Origin: Vreelandella maris
GTDB lineage: Bacteria > Pseudomonadota > Gammaproteobacteria > Pseudomonadales > Halomonadaceae
Direction of reading: 5' to 3'
NCBI RefSeq assembly: GCF_013371085.1
Contig: NZ_JABWCV010000009.1
Location: 119,572-183,571, forward strand
Length of the DNA stretch: 64,000 nucleotides
Shown piece after piece: positions 31,060 to 38,701 of the stretch. Below the pieces are notes generated by a model. The model made no database searches. It saw only the letters and a program-made list of their open reading frames with translations, and was not told where the DNA came from. Both the position numbers and the translations under genes were made by a program. Each line of letters opens with the position of its first letter. The stretch's first letter is position 1.

Positions 31060-31925
31060 GCGTTACCGGCCTTTTTTGCATCTTTCACATACTCTTCAAG
31101 CTCTATAAAGCTCGGGCGCTCGGCAGCAAAGAGTGCCTTACGGCCAAACTCAACGGCCAACTGCGGCGCGTAACCGTGTAAGCTTGCAAGCAATGTAATG
31201 CGAATACACTGCAGCATTTTTTCGGCTTCTTTAGCCTGCCGTTCGATGTAACTAGAGAGCGGGCTAACAAAGCCATAGCCCAGCAAAATACCCAAGAAGG
31301 TGCCCACTAGCGCTTGACCGATCATTACGCCCATCTGAGCCGGTGTAGCATCAGCATAGGTGAGAGTTTTAACGACCCCCATCACCGCCGCCACAATGCC
31401 GAAGGCAGGCATGGCATCGCCGACTTTTGCAATGGCATCAATAGGGATATGGGCTTCCTGCTCGAAAACTTCAATTTCATGTAGCATCAGCTCATCGATT
31501 TCCATGGGCTCCATACCGCCGCTTACCATTAACCGCAGGTAGTCCGTCAGGAAATTCATGATGTGGGGATCGGCTAATACCGTTGGATGTTCTTGAAACA
31601 GAGGGCTCTCTTGCGGGTTATCAATATCGCGCTCAATGCCAAGCATGCCCTCACGACGAATTTTGGACAGCAGCTTGTATTGCAGCGCCATGAGCTCCAT
31701 ATAAAGCGCTTTGTTATATTTTTTCGCCCGTTTGAGCCGCGGCAGAATTTTAAACGTTGCTTTGATCGCTTTGCCATTGTTGGCAGCTATAAATGCGCCG
31801 ACCCCCGCACCGCCAATGATAAGTAGCTCTAGCGGTTGGTAGAGAGGGCCTAAACTGCCGCCTGCCAGTACATAGCCGCCAAATACAGACAGCAATACAA
31901 TCACATAGCCTAGAGGTATCAGCAC
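31056..31925 (-). CDS. motA: Flagellar stator protein MotA
   Basis: Stator subunit that contacts FliG. The 289-aa protein has four membrane segments, a large cytoplasmic loop, and the conserved proline region GDAMPAFGIVAAVMGV. The frame extends to 31979, but the GTG at 31925 is chosen: AAGGA lies 8 bp before it, and the product then starts MLIPLGYVIVLLSVFGGY, collinear with E. coli MotA. Confidence 0.95.
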   Translation of the reverse strand: MLIPLGYVIVLLSVFGGYVLAGGSLGPLYQPLELLIIGGAGVGAFIAANNGKAIKATFKILPRLKRAKKYNKALYMELMALQYKLLSKIRREGMLGIERDIDNPQESPLFQEHPTVLADPHIMNFLTDYLRLMVSGGMEPMEIDELMLHEIEVFEQEAHIPIDAIAKVGDAMPAFGIVAAVMGVVKTLTYADATPAQMGVMIGQALVGTFLGILLGYGFVSPLSSYIERQAKEAEKMLQCIRITLLASLHGYAPQLAVEFGRKALFAAERPSFIELEEYVKDAKKAGNA

Positions 31926-32027
31926 AAGCAAGGTCCTTGCGGTATTCAGTATTAAGTAAGGGAACCAAAACTTAGCCACCTGATCTGATGATTAAGCAAT
32001 GTTCCATCCAAAGCACAATTTAGTCCC

Positions 32028-32033
32028 ATTATA
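32028..32033 (-). promoter_or_regulatory. Possible -10 element before motA
   Basis: Read leftward this is TATAAT, about 100 bp before the motA start, with only a weak -35 (ATTAAA at 17 bp). No sigma-28 motif is visible in the 252 bp between flhC and motA, unlike enteric motA. A FlhDC-activated promoter is possible but its site cannot be read with confidence. Confidence 0.35.
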
Positions 32034-32177
32034 CTAGGGCTAAGCTGCTGTTTAATGAAAAAGTACCATTGGCTTTTGCGGCTATCTACGCCGTTACACT
32101 CATATTTTATTATTAAGTATCTATCCCTACGTCTTATACCTTAATTACAGCTAACGGGCGCGTAGAAGATTGAGTTG

Positions 32178-32720
32178 TTACATTTTTTCACTATTCTCCT
32201 GCTGTGCTTTGCGTGTTTTCCCCGCCCGTGAAGGTGGTTGGCATATGCCACATACATAGTGCTGAGCAGGGCTATGCGCATGCGCCACAAACTGCCCGGT
32301 GCAACGCGTACATTGATTGCACTGTAGCAAGTCACTTTCAAAAAACCGTACTAATGTCCAAGCGCGCGTCAACCCAAGCACCGGCTCCACCTTTTCCAAC
32401 GACATTTGCTCGTCATAAAGCCGATATGCTTTAACGAAGGCATCAATTCGTTCACAACCTGCGGTCTCTTTTAGGCTTATATAAATGTTGAAAAACAGCG
32501 ACGAATGAACGTTGGGTAGCCAAGTAATAAACCAATCAGTAGAGAACGGTAGCATCCCCTTGGGGGGTGACATGCCCCGCACTTCCTTATACAGCTTGAT
32601 CAAACGCGTGCGGCTTAATTCCGTTTCTGTTTCCAGCACCTGCAAGCGCGCGCCCAGCTCAATCAATTCGATTGCCAGCTGCACTTGGTGCATTTCATCG
32701 ACCAAGCTTTTCTGGCTCAC
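32178..32720 (-). CDS. flhC: Flagellar master regulator subunit FlhC
   Basis: With FlhD forms the activator of early and middle flagellar promoters. The 180-aa protein has the FlhC helical core and four zinc-binding cysteines: C134, C137, C157 and C160. The start is GTG, overlapping the flhD stop (GTGA), with AGGAG 7 bp upstream. The pair stands upstream of motA, as in enteric bacteria. Confidence 0.95.
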   Translation of the reverse strand: MSQKSLVDEMHQVQLAIELIELGARLQVLETETELSRTRLIKLYKEVRGMSPPKGMLPFSTDWFITWLPNVHSSLFFNIYISLKETAGCERIDAFVKAYRLYDEQMSLEKVEPVLGLTRAWTLVRFFESDLLQCNQCTRCTGQFVAHAHSPAQHYVCGICQPPSRAGKTRKAQQENSEKM

Positions 32721-33049
32721 TTCACTTCTCCTGACGGCATTGGCTCAAATGGTTCACTAGCCAGCAGCAGCGAAGCATGGAGTCCAGCCAAGCCCTGGTC
32801 ACGAGGGTTGTCAGTGAGTTGGCGCAGACGTTCGGCACTCGTTTGACTAAACCGGCACAATAGCTGGCTGGTGCGTGCCAGCTTGGTAAGCTGACGAGCA
32901 TTGAGTGACACAAGTAGCTCGGCAACCTCGCTATCTATTTTCAGGCGAAACATGGCGGCCTCGCGATCTTCATCAAGCAAGCGCTGCGCCAGAAGTAAAT
33001 AAGCTAAATTTATTTCCTGAATTTCATCGAGAAAGTTGGTTTGACTCAT
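32717..33049 (-). CDS. flhD: Flagellar master regulator subunit FlhD
   Basis: DNA-binding partner of FlhC, 110 aa, helical, with the conserved N-terminal segment [23 protein letters not shown] shortened here to its key part [13 protein letters not shown] and the central [13 protein letters not shown] region. Its presence means the hierarchy is headed by FlhDC rather than the FleQ/sigma-54 system of Pseudomonas. A sigma-70-like promoter lies 65-93 bp upstream. Confidence 0.93.
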   Translation of the reverse strand: MSQTNFLDEIQEINLAYLLLAQRLLDEDREAAMFRLKIDSEVAELLVSLNARQLTKLARTSQLLCRFSQTSAERLRQLTDNPRDQGLAGLHASLLLASEPFEPMPSGEVK

Positions 33050-33113
33050 GATGTCCCATTAAATGACTCAGGCGCGATATGTTGACCATTGTACTGGCGC
33101 CATTAATGACTTT

Positions 33114-33142
33114 TTATTACCTATCCTCATGGTTGCATACAA
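33114..33142 (-). promoter_or_regulatory. Probable sigma-70 promoter of flhDC
   Basis: Read leftward: TTGTAT (33142-33137), 17-bp spacer, TAATAA (33119-33114), 65 bp before the flhD start. No clear Crp site (TGTGA-N6-TCACA) was seen beside it. Confidence 0.5.
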
Positions 33143-33155
33143 CGTCTGTAATTGG

Positions 33156-33449
33156 CTACTCAGGTATTTCACGATGACTTAGCCCTTCTTCTGAAAGCTC
33201 AAACACCCATACCAAGAGTTCCGCGACAATTTGATAGAGTCCGGCGGGGATTTCGGCGTCCAAATCTAGCTGCATTAAAAGCGCTACCAGCTCGGGCGCA
33301 TCGTGTACATAAATACCCTGGCGTTGAGCCTCTGCCATAATGCGCTCGGCCAGATCTCCATAGCCTTTCGCCACAACACGAGGGGCGCGGTCATTCTCTT
33401 GATAAGCCAGCGCGACAGCTTGACGACGACGCTCACCCGGCGTGGCCAT
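33156..33449 (-). CDS. Free FlhB C-terminal-domain-like protein
   Basis: A 97-aa protein collinear with the cytoplasmic domain of FlhB after its cleavage site: the shared landmarks are ALAYQ, APRVVAKGYGDLAERI, and LDLDAEIPAGLYQIVAELLVW trimmed here to its core DLDAEIPAGLYQIVAEL. It begins where NPTH would be and has no such motif and no membrane segment. Similar short FlhB-like proteins (FlhX in Campylobacter) can act with truncated FlhB. GGAGG lies 7 bp before the ATG. It overlaps the FliK-like gene by 17 bp. Confidence 0.85.
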   Translation of the reverse strand: MATPGERRRQAVALAYQENDRAPRVVAKGYGDLAERIMAEAQRQGIYVHDAPELVALLMQLDLDAEIPAGLYQIVAELLVWVFELSEEGLSHREIPE

Positions 33450-34692
33450 GGGCTACCTCCGCTTCGATATAGCGTGCACGAAGCTGCACTTTCTGTAGGT
33501 CTAAAGCACTCAAGCGCTTCTCTAGCGCTGGTAACCCAGCGTTAATTCGTTGATACGCCTCTGTGTTTTCAGTGGTGAAATCAATACTTAGCACATTTCG
33601 GTAGAGCCATAACGACGCATTGAACGACCCCAAGTTGGGAACGTCTAGCTGCATATCTGAGCGCCAACCACCCTCTGGCTCACCCTCTTGCTGCTTGTTC
33701 TCTTGCCCCTCTTCACGAGCAGGCAAATTAATCACTAAGGCCATAAAAATACCTGCCCAAACATCGCCCTCCCAGCGAATAGTGGGCATCACCAACATCT
33801 CAAGCTGCTGACGCACTAGGCTCTGTAGGCTTTCATGCACGACATCCCGCGCTGGACGGTTAGCTATCAGCTCAGTCACTTCTCTTGCGTGACTTAGATC
33901 TACTCTTGCTTGATTACTCTCAGGCGCTGAGCTGGGCATAGCAGCTGAAGGCGCCTGGGTAGCCGCACCTGGTGAATTCATAAGCGGAGCAGCAGCCACT
34001 AAATTCTGCCGAGGCGCCAAACCATTTTCTTGAGTCACCGGTACTAACGGCACGTTAGGCAGGATAGTTACCCCTTGCCCAGCCGCTTGAGCCCCCGGCG
34101 TGACCAATGGCGCTAATCCCGTTAACCCATTGGTGACGCCCAACCCAGCGGGCAATAAGGGTGCCAAAGGGCGCGGCCCAGGCTGCATTTGTGGTTCATT
34201 CATTAACTGCTGGCGGGTACTCGCGCCTTGGAACCACCGCTTTAAATGCGACTCGTAGAACAGCCCGCTGTCACGGATGCTCGCCTCCAAGCGGGTCGCG
34301 ACGGCGCTGACCCCGGGTGCTTCTGGGCTGGTAAAAAGAGGTGCTTCGGGTCGCATGACGGAGGGAGGTGCTGGAAAACGCAGTAGCACGTCAGCAATAG
34401 TCCGTGCAGCGGGGCTAAAATGCGTTTGTGTTGACCCCGGCGGAGAAGGCAGCGGCTCGCCGCGGGGTAATGCTCTTCCGCCATCAAGAGGGAGGGGCAA
34501 GCGCTTTAAATCATTCAACGATGTCGCTGGCGCTCTTCCATCCAAATTAGCGTCACGCATCACGGCACGCGGCCCTTCTCCAGGTGCAACGGGCTTCACT
34601 GGCTGATCTAACGCCCGCTGCAGCGACACCTCACCTTGTCGCCCTAGCACTTGGTGCAAGAGCGTATCAATGAGAGGTGCAATACCGCTCAC
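33433..34692 (-). CDS. Second FliK-like protein (hook-length control C-domain)
   Basis: A 419-aa protein whose first 300 residues are Pro/Ala-rich and low in complexity, while the end resembles the FliK C-terminal switch domain (a hydrophobic core with LDVPNLGSFNASLWLYRN and ALDLQKVQLRARY). The canonical fliK is at 44136-45605, so this is a paralogue or divergent relative. It starts with GTG overlapping the fliT stop (GTGA) and itself overlaps the free FlhB-like gene. The pairing of a FliK-like with an FlhB-like protein suggests a role in export specificity. The N-terminal part is unassigned. Confidence 0.75.
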   Translation of the reverse strand: MSGIAPLIDTLLHQVLGRQGEVSLQRALDQPVKPVAPGEGPRAVMRDANLDGRAPATSLNDLKRLPLPLDGGRALPRGEPLPSPPGSTQTHFSPAARTIADVLLRFPAPPSVMRPEAPLFTSPEAPGVSAVATRLEASIRDSGLFYESHLKRWFQGASTRQQLMNEPQMQPGPRPLAPLLPAGLGVTNGLTGLAPLVTPGAQAAGQGVTILPNVPLVPVTQENGLAPRQNLVAAAPLMNSPGAATQAPSAAMPSSAPESNQARVDLSHAREVTELIANRPARDVVHESLQSLVRQQLEMLVMPTIRWEGDVWAGIFMALVINLPAREEGQENKQQEGEPEGGWRSDMQLDVPNLGSFNASLWLYRNVLSIDFTTENTEAYQRINAGLPALEKRLSALDLQKVQLRARYIEAEVAHGHAG

Positions 34693-35099
34693 GATGACCC
34701 CGTAGCATCAGTGTCATCCGCGACATAGGACGCTGCCGCGCCCTGCTGGGGCGCATAAGCGCGATGCAAGTCGCGCTGACGTTGCGATACCTCAATTAGC
34801 TTACCCAGCTCATCTCGACGTGCTACCAAGCGACGCCGGATATCAACATCGTGCTCAAGTATGCTCTCAAGCAACTCTGCCTTACGTTGTTGGGCAGCAC
34901 CGTCAAGCAGCACGGTCGCATCCAACTCACGCAGTTGCTCCACTAACACAACATAGTTGGTACGTTGATCAATGAGCTCGGCCCACTGCTCAGCATTGGC
35001 GAGTTCATGCATGTATTCAACGCTGCTCAATAGCGCTTCGTAGCTAGCAAGCAATGACTGCTGAGCATTTTGGTCACAAGCGGTGGTAGAAGCTAACAT
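34689..35099 (-). CDS. fliT: Flagellar export chaperone FliT
   Basis: A 136-aa helical protein of the FliT family, which chaperones the cap protein FliD and in enteric bacteria also inhibits FlhDC. The frame opens at 35159, but the ATG at 35099 has GAGG 6 bp upstream and gives the usual length. It follows fliS by 7 bp. No fliD is present in the window although FliT's client should exist. The assignment rests on size, helical pattern and position. Confidence 0.8.
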   Translation of the reverse strand: MLASTTACDQNAQQSLLASYEALLSSVEYMHELANAEQWAELIDQRTNYVVLVEQLRELDATVLLDGAAQQRKAELLESILEHDVDIRRRLVARRDELGKLIEVSQRQRDLHRAYAPQQGAAASYVADDTDATGSS

Positions 35100-35106
35100 T
35101 ATTGCC

Positions 35107-35523
35107 TCACGCGCTCTGCTGTTGGCCAATATCACGCCACGCTGAGCCAATATCTTCAAGCAAACGCTCGGCTTGATTTAAGCTCTCTTCATCGTTACGC
35201 AGATTAGCCGCCAACAGCAGGCGTACAATATAGTCATACAGCGACGCTAAGCGCTCGGCAATTTCTCCACCTTTCTCCTGATCGAGCGCGGCTGCGAGAC
35301 CGTTATTAACGATATCAAGCGCTTTTGATATCGATTTACCTTTCTCAGCCGTATTGCCTGCCTGCATATGTATGCGGGCAGCGCGAATAGCCGCTTGAGC
35401 GCCATCAAATAACAGCACAATAAGTTGATGTGGGTCTGCCGACATCACTCCGCTTTCTACGCCGATACGCGCATAAGCGTTAGCTCCACGCCCATAGGCG
35501 GCGCCACCGCGAGAGTAAGTCAT
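35107..35523 (-). CDS. fliS: Flagellin export chaperone FliS
   Basis: A 138-aa helical chaperone that binds the disordered C-terminus of flagellin. It has the family landmarks: an N-terminal Tyr-rich segment (AYGRGANAYARIGVESGV), DPHQLIVLLFDGA and a C-terminal DEESLNQAERLLEDIGSAW. The ATG at 35523 has AGGAG 8 bp upstream and is chosen over the longer frame to 35556. A sigma-28 promoter about 100 bp upstream makes this a late gene. Confidence 0.93.
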   Translation of the reverse strand: MTYSRGGAAYGRGANAYARIGVESGVMSADPHQLIVLLFDGAQAAIRAARIHMQAGNTAEKGKSISKALDIVNNGLAAALDQEKGGEIAERLASLYDYIVRLLLAANLRNDEESLNQAERLLEDIGSAWRDIGQQQSA

Positions 35524-35620
35524 AAGCGGAACTCCTGTGCGTGGTTTGGTTATCACCTATAGCGGGGAACCACGAAGATTAAAAGATATAAAACAGCGAA
35601 CTGTACGCTGCTACTGTTAA

Positions 35621-35647
35621 CTATCGGCGCGAACCAGAGGGACTTTA
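35621..35647 (-). promoter_or_regulatory. Sigma-28 (FliA) promoter of fliS
   Basis: Read leftward: TAAAGTCC (35647-35640), an 11-bp spacer, GCCGATAG (35628-35621). The enteric consensus is TAAAGTTT-N11-GCCGATAA; thirteen of sixteen hexamer-type positions agree and the spacer is exact. Confidence 0.85.
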
Positions 35648-35726
35648 ACGTCTCTCAATGCTTTTTTTTACCCAGGCCTATTTGACTACAACGGACGGCT
35701 AACCATTCACTAGCGCTTTTACACTT

Positions 35727-37415
35727 TCAGGTAGAAACAGCGATTTCGCCTACCATTCGCCCAAGCCGCTCAGTGACATCATCCTTTACTATCGCCCCTA
35801 CATTGTCACGCATGGGCGGCTCAGCTTGCGGTGCAAGCAACACTTCAGTGGGATTGCCCTTTGCATCTAGGCGCAGTATCCAGCCTTGTTGCTGGCTGGA
35901 AAAACGCGCCAGCGAGCCCACTGGCACCCCCTTGAAATGCTCGATATAGCGCTTGATCCAACGTATATCGAATTGATGTGGATGCTGTAATAAATGACGA
36001 TAAATTTGCTGTACCGTTTTAGCGGGACGATCAGCGCGATCACGCCTCATCGCCTCGACCACATCAACAACAGCACTGGCTTTAGCTAACTCACTGAGCT
36101 CAGCCCCACCTAACCCCCCAGGGTAACCACTGCCGTCTATACGCTCATTAATCCCACCAATAACGGCCTGCACAATCGCTACTGACAGCCACTGACAACC
36201 GTGCAAGCGATCTAACAGCAACTGGACATGCTCGCTGACTACCTTTCGATGACTGGCCTCAAAATGCGGCGCCTTAAACAACACCTGGGGAACCAGCGCC
36301 TTGCCAAGATCATGAATAAGGCCACTGGCGACAATCGCTTTGCGCAATTCGTGCGGCATACTAGCACCCACAAAATCAAGCAAGTGAATGGCCACTGCAA
36401 TGCCGTGGCGCACCACCAAAGGTTCTGGATACAAGCAGCGGGAGGCAAACAGTAAGGCTTCACGATCCTCATCGTGAAGATCCAATATTCGATCAGCATA
36501 ACGAGAGAGCTGGCGCCCATCGATATCACTACCTTGCTGCAACGATAGTAGCTGCGCGTCTAAATAGGCGGCTACCTTTACCAGCCGACGCGCCATCGGC
36601 GTGGCGTAACGCTTAACATCTCGTCGCCCAAGTAGCTCACCCGCGCCAGAACGCTTATTCGGCAATGCAAACAGTGGAGAGGGTTGGCGCTCGTCCTGTT
36701 GCTCTTTGTTATAACGGGCAGCCTCACGCTCAATTTCACACACAAAATACCAAATTTGGCGCTCTTGCTCCGCGCTGCACTCAACGAAGTTAAAACCAAC
36801 ACGCAGCAGGTGACGTTCAGCATCTGTTTTTTGATGCCGGGCATCGCCAAGCACTTCAAAATAAGTGCCATCAGGGAAGGTAAACGTCAACTTTAGCGAG
36901 TTAGCAGCTTCTGCCAATAAGCCACTGGCTGCCAACGGTAACTCAAGTTGGCAGCCGTCTTGGGAAAGGTCTTTTAGCTCGCCAGCCACCTCGGCATCCC
37001 CATCACCTAAACTGGCCGCCACCACCATCCCCATACGCAGCTCGGCGCGAAAGGATTCACGGCGCTGAAGTACGTCTAACGTCGCAGGGTAATCACTGCA
37101 ACACAAAAAACGCCCACCGGCATGGCGCGTCTCCGTCAAGCGCAAGAGAGGTGTCTGAATCACTTTCCCCTGAGCCTGCCCGCGCAAGTAGAAAGCAGCA
37201 CCGCCCTGTAAGTGGTGAAGCAAATAATCAACCGAGGAGAGATCCATCACCAAGGTTTGGTCCCGATGCTGCTCCATTAATACAATAGGTTCTGGACGCG
37301 CATCAGCCGTGGCGAGACACAGGGATACTCCGCCCGTTTCAATTAGCGCGTTCAGCAGAGATTCAATCACCGTTGTGCTTGCTATTGTTTCAAACTCATC
37401 CTGCTGCGCTGCCAT
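35727..37415 (-). CDS. PilZ-HD-GYP fusion protein, cyclic di-GMP effector
   Basis: A 562-aa protein with a YcgR-like N-terminal region (about 1-110), a PilZ domain with the c-di-GMP ligands R119xxxR123 and D149xSxxG154, and a C-terminal HD-GYP domain (about 330-500). The HD-GYP domain keeps HD at 368-369, His396, DGSGYP (427-432) and Asp451, but the HH of the usual HHE motif is replaced (GINERIDGSGYP at 421-432). That loses two expected metal ligands, so phosphodiesterase activity is doubtful. GAGG precedes the ATG. It lies upstream of fliS, facing the same way, in the slot where fliC or fliD might be expected. No terminator is visible after it. Confidence 0.88.
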   Translation of the reverse strand: MAAQQDEFETIASTTVIESLLNALIETGGVSLCLATADARPEPIVLMEQHRDQTLVMDLSSVDYLLHHLQGGAAFYLRGQAQGKVIQTPLLRLTETRHAGGRFLCCSDYPATLDVLQRRESFRAELRMGMVVAASLGDGDAEVAGELKDLSQDGCQLELPLAASGLLAEAANSLKLTFTFPDGTYFEVLGDARHQKTDAERHLLRVGFNFVECSAEQERQIWYFVCEIEREAARYNKEQQDERQPSPLFALPNKRSGAGELLGRRDVKRYATPMARRLVKVAAYLDAQLLSLQQGSDIDGRQLSRYADRILDLHDEDREALLFASRCLYPEPLVVRHGIAVAIHLLDFVGASMPHELRKAIVASGLIHDLGKALVPQVLFKAPHFEASHRKVVSEHVQLLLDRLHGCQWLSVAIVQAVIGGINERIDGSGYPGGLGGAELSELAKASAVVDVVEAMRRDRADRPAKTVQQIYRHLLQHPHQFDIRWIKRYIEHFKGVPVGSLARFSSQQQGWILRLDAKGNPTEVLLAPQAEPPMRDNVGAIVKDDVTERLGRMVGEIAVST

Positions 37416-37608
37416 GCTCGCCTCACTTACTCTTATGCGTTAATTAGTTCACCGCAAAGCGCAGAAGCATAGCAGATGCCAGCAGCGGGGCGTATGCACA
37501 AAAAGCCATCATTCCTATGCTTATTAAAAAGGCTATAGAAGCAAAGGCAGAAGAATAGGTATCTGGCTCTTGCACCAACAAACAGACACCACCCACCCCA
37601 GCGCAGCA
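37416..37608. other. Gene-poor spacer between the PilZ-HD-GYP gene and flaG
   Basis: Together with the sigma-28 site and leader that follow, this makes a 327-bp stretch (37416-37742) without a credible gene. A 90-codon leftward frame (37433-37705) has an unlikely composition and overlaps the flaG promoter. The promoter of the leftward PilZ-HD-GYP gene should lie here, but no clear -35/-10 pair was recognised. Confidence 0.5.
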
Positions 37609-37635
37609 TAAAGTTTTTCTGCGTCATGCCGATAA
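37609..37635 (+). promoter_or_regulatory. Perfect sigma-28 (FliA) promoter of flaG
   Basis: TAAAGTTT at 37609-37616, an 11-bp spacer, GCCGATAA at 37628-37635: every base of the enteric sigma-28 consensus is met. It lies about 105 bp before the flaG start codon, leaving a leader of about 100 nt. Confidence 0.95.
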
Positions 37636-37742
37636 AAAAGTAGAGGTGTATATTGATAAGTAAAAATCCAAGCTGAAGCCGCCGTTTCTCGCTGTTGCAC
37701 CACAACCGGTTGCCAAAGCTAACTTAAAGAGGAATGTACCCC

Positions 37743-38111
37743 ATGAGTTCATTACCCCCTACTGAAGCAACCAAGCCGCTGACCTCGGCTCTCACCACCC
37801 TAAACCCTAGACAACGGCTAGAAAACACACTGGCTCAGCTAGCGCCAACAAACGCCCAAATTAAAAATACCGACAAAGACGAACGAGAAATCTCCGCTGG
37901 CGAACTCATCGAACCCATTCAACGCATTAACGAAGCGATGCGCCCACGAGGTTTAGAGTTTGAGTTAAGCGAAGAGACATCACGCGTCATTACACGAGTA
38001 ATCGATCGGGAGTCAGGAGATGTAATACGCCAAATTCCCACGGAAGAAGTACTAAAAATTGCTGAGCGACTAGAGGCAATGCAAGGGCAGATCATCTCTT
38101 TGGAAGCCTAA
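37743..38111 (+). CDS. flaG: FlaG family flagellar protein
   Basis: A 122-aa protein with a variable N-terminal half and the conserved FlaG C-terminus (RGLEFELSEETSRVITRVID, then IRQIPTEEVLKIAERL). FlaG proteins influence filament length. Its gene usually lies between fliC and fliD. Two ATGs are possible; that at 37743 has GAGG 10 bp upstream, while the one at 37734 abuts the ribosome site. It is the sole rightward gene here and runs tail to tail into fliE with 4 bp between stops. Confidence 0.88.
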   Translation: MSSLPPTEATKPLTSALTTLNPRQRLENTLAQLAPTNAQIKNTDKDEREISAGELIEPIQRINEAMRPRGLEFELSEETSRVITRVIDRESGDVIRQIPTEEVLKIAERLEAMQGQIISLEA

Positions 38112-38115
38112 AGCT

Positions 38116-38448
38116 CTACACTTGCATGTTCATAACGTCACGATATGCAGACACTAAGCGATTGCGAACCTGAAGCCCCATTTGAAAAGCAACGCTGGCT
38201 TTCTGCATATCGACCATCACATCGTTGAGCTGCAAGTTAGGGTCACCCGCCTGGAAAGCCATCGCTTGGCTGTTAGCCGTCTGCTGAAGACGGTTAATAC
38301 GCTGAATGGAAGCCTGTAATTCACCGCCAAACCCACCTTGCCCTACCGCTGTTGAGGCCTGAGCACCGCTGAGAGGCTGCGTGGATGCCGCCTGAGTTGC
38401 CAAGCCTTGCATTTGTTGTAGCGCAGCCTGTATTGCGGGAGTGCTCAT
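38116..38448 (-). CDS. fliE: Flagellar hook-basal body protein FliE
   Basis: Connects the MS ring to the rod and is among the first export substrates. The 110-aa product has the FliE C-terminal pattern (LNDVMVDMQKASVAFQMGLQ, then VRNRLVSAYRDVMNMQV). It diverges from fliF across 253 bp, exactly as in enteric bacteria. Confidence 0.95.
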   Translation of the reverse strand: MSTPAIQAALQQMQGLATQAASTQPLSGAQASTAVGQGGFGGELQASIQRINRLQQTANSQAMAFQAGDPNLQLNDVMVDMQKASVAFQMGLQVRNRLVSAYRDVMNMQV

Positions 38449-38701
38449 ACGCTTACCTCGATTCGCAAAAAAACCAATGCAAAAAGCCTAACACTGAAGC
38501 GACTAACCTCATACGGACAAATGCGCATAAAAAGCGAAGCTTATCCCTCCTTTAGGCTGGACTAGTCACCGGATAATGGCGTCCATCACAATTCCGCTTC
38601 ATCTTTTTGGCGGATAACCGCGATCGACGGATATAGCCTATGCCTTCTTTGGTGATGCGCCTGGGCCGACGCCAGTTTTGCCTGCCCCTTAGGAGGGTCA
38701 C
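38449..38701. promoter_or_regulatory. Divergent regulatory region between fliE and fliF
   Basis: These 253 bp must hold the start signals for fliE (leftward) and the fliF-R run (rightward). No sigma-28 or sigma-54 consensus was seen; with flhDC present, FlhDC-activated sigma-70 promoters are expected. I could not place a convincing FlhDC box or -35/-10 pair by eye. AGGAGG at 38691-38696 is the fliF ribosome-binding site. Confidence 0.45.

Noticed and set aside
37433..37705. 90-codon leftward frame between the PilZ-HD-GYP gene and flaG
   Set aside because: Odd composition (many Phe, Cys and Tyr), no ribosome site seen, and it overlaps the perfect flaG promoter.
38449..38701. Sigma-54 (-24/-12) promoters for fliE and fliF
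   Set aside because: No GG-N10-GC pair with proper flanks was found, and flhDC rather than fleQ heads this system.
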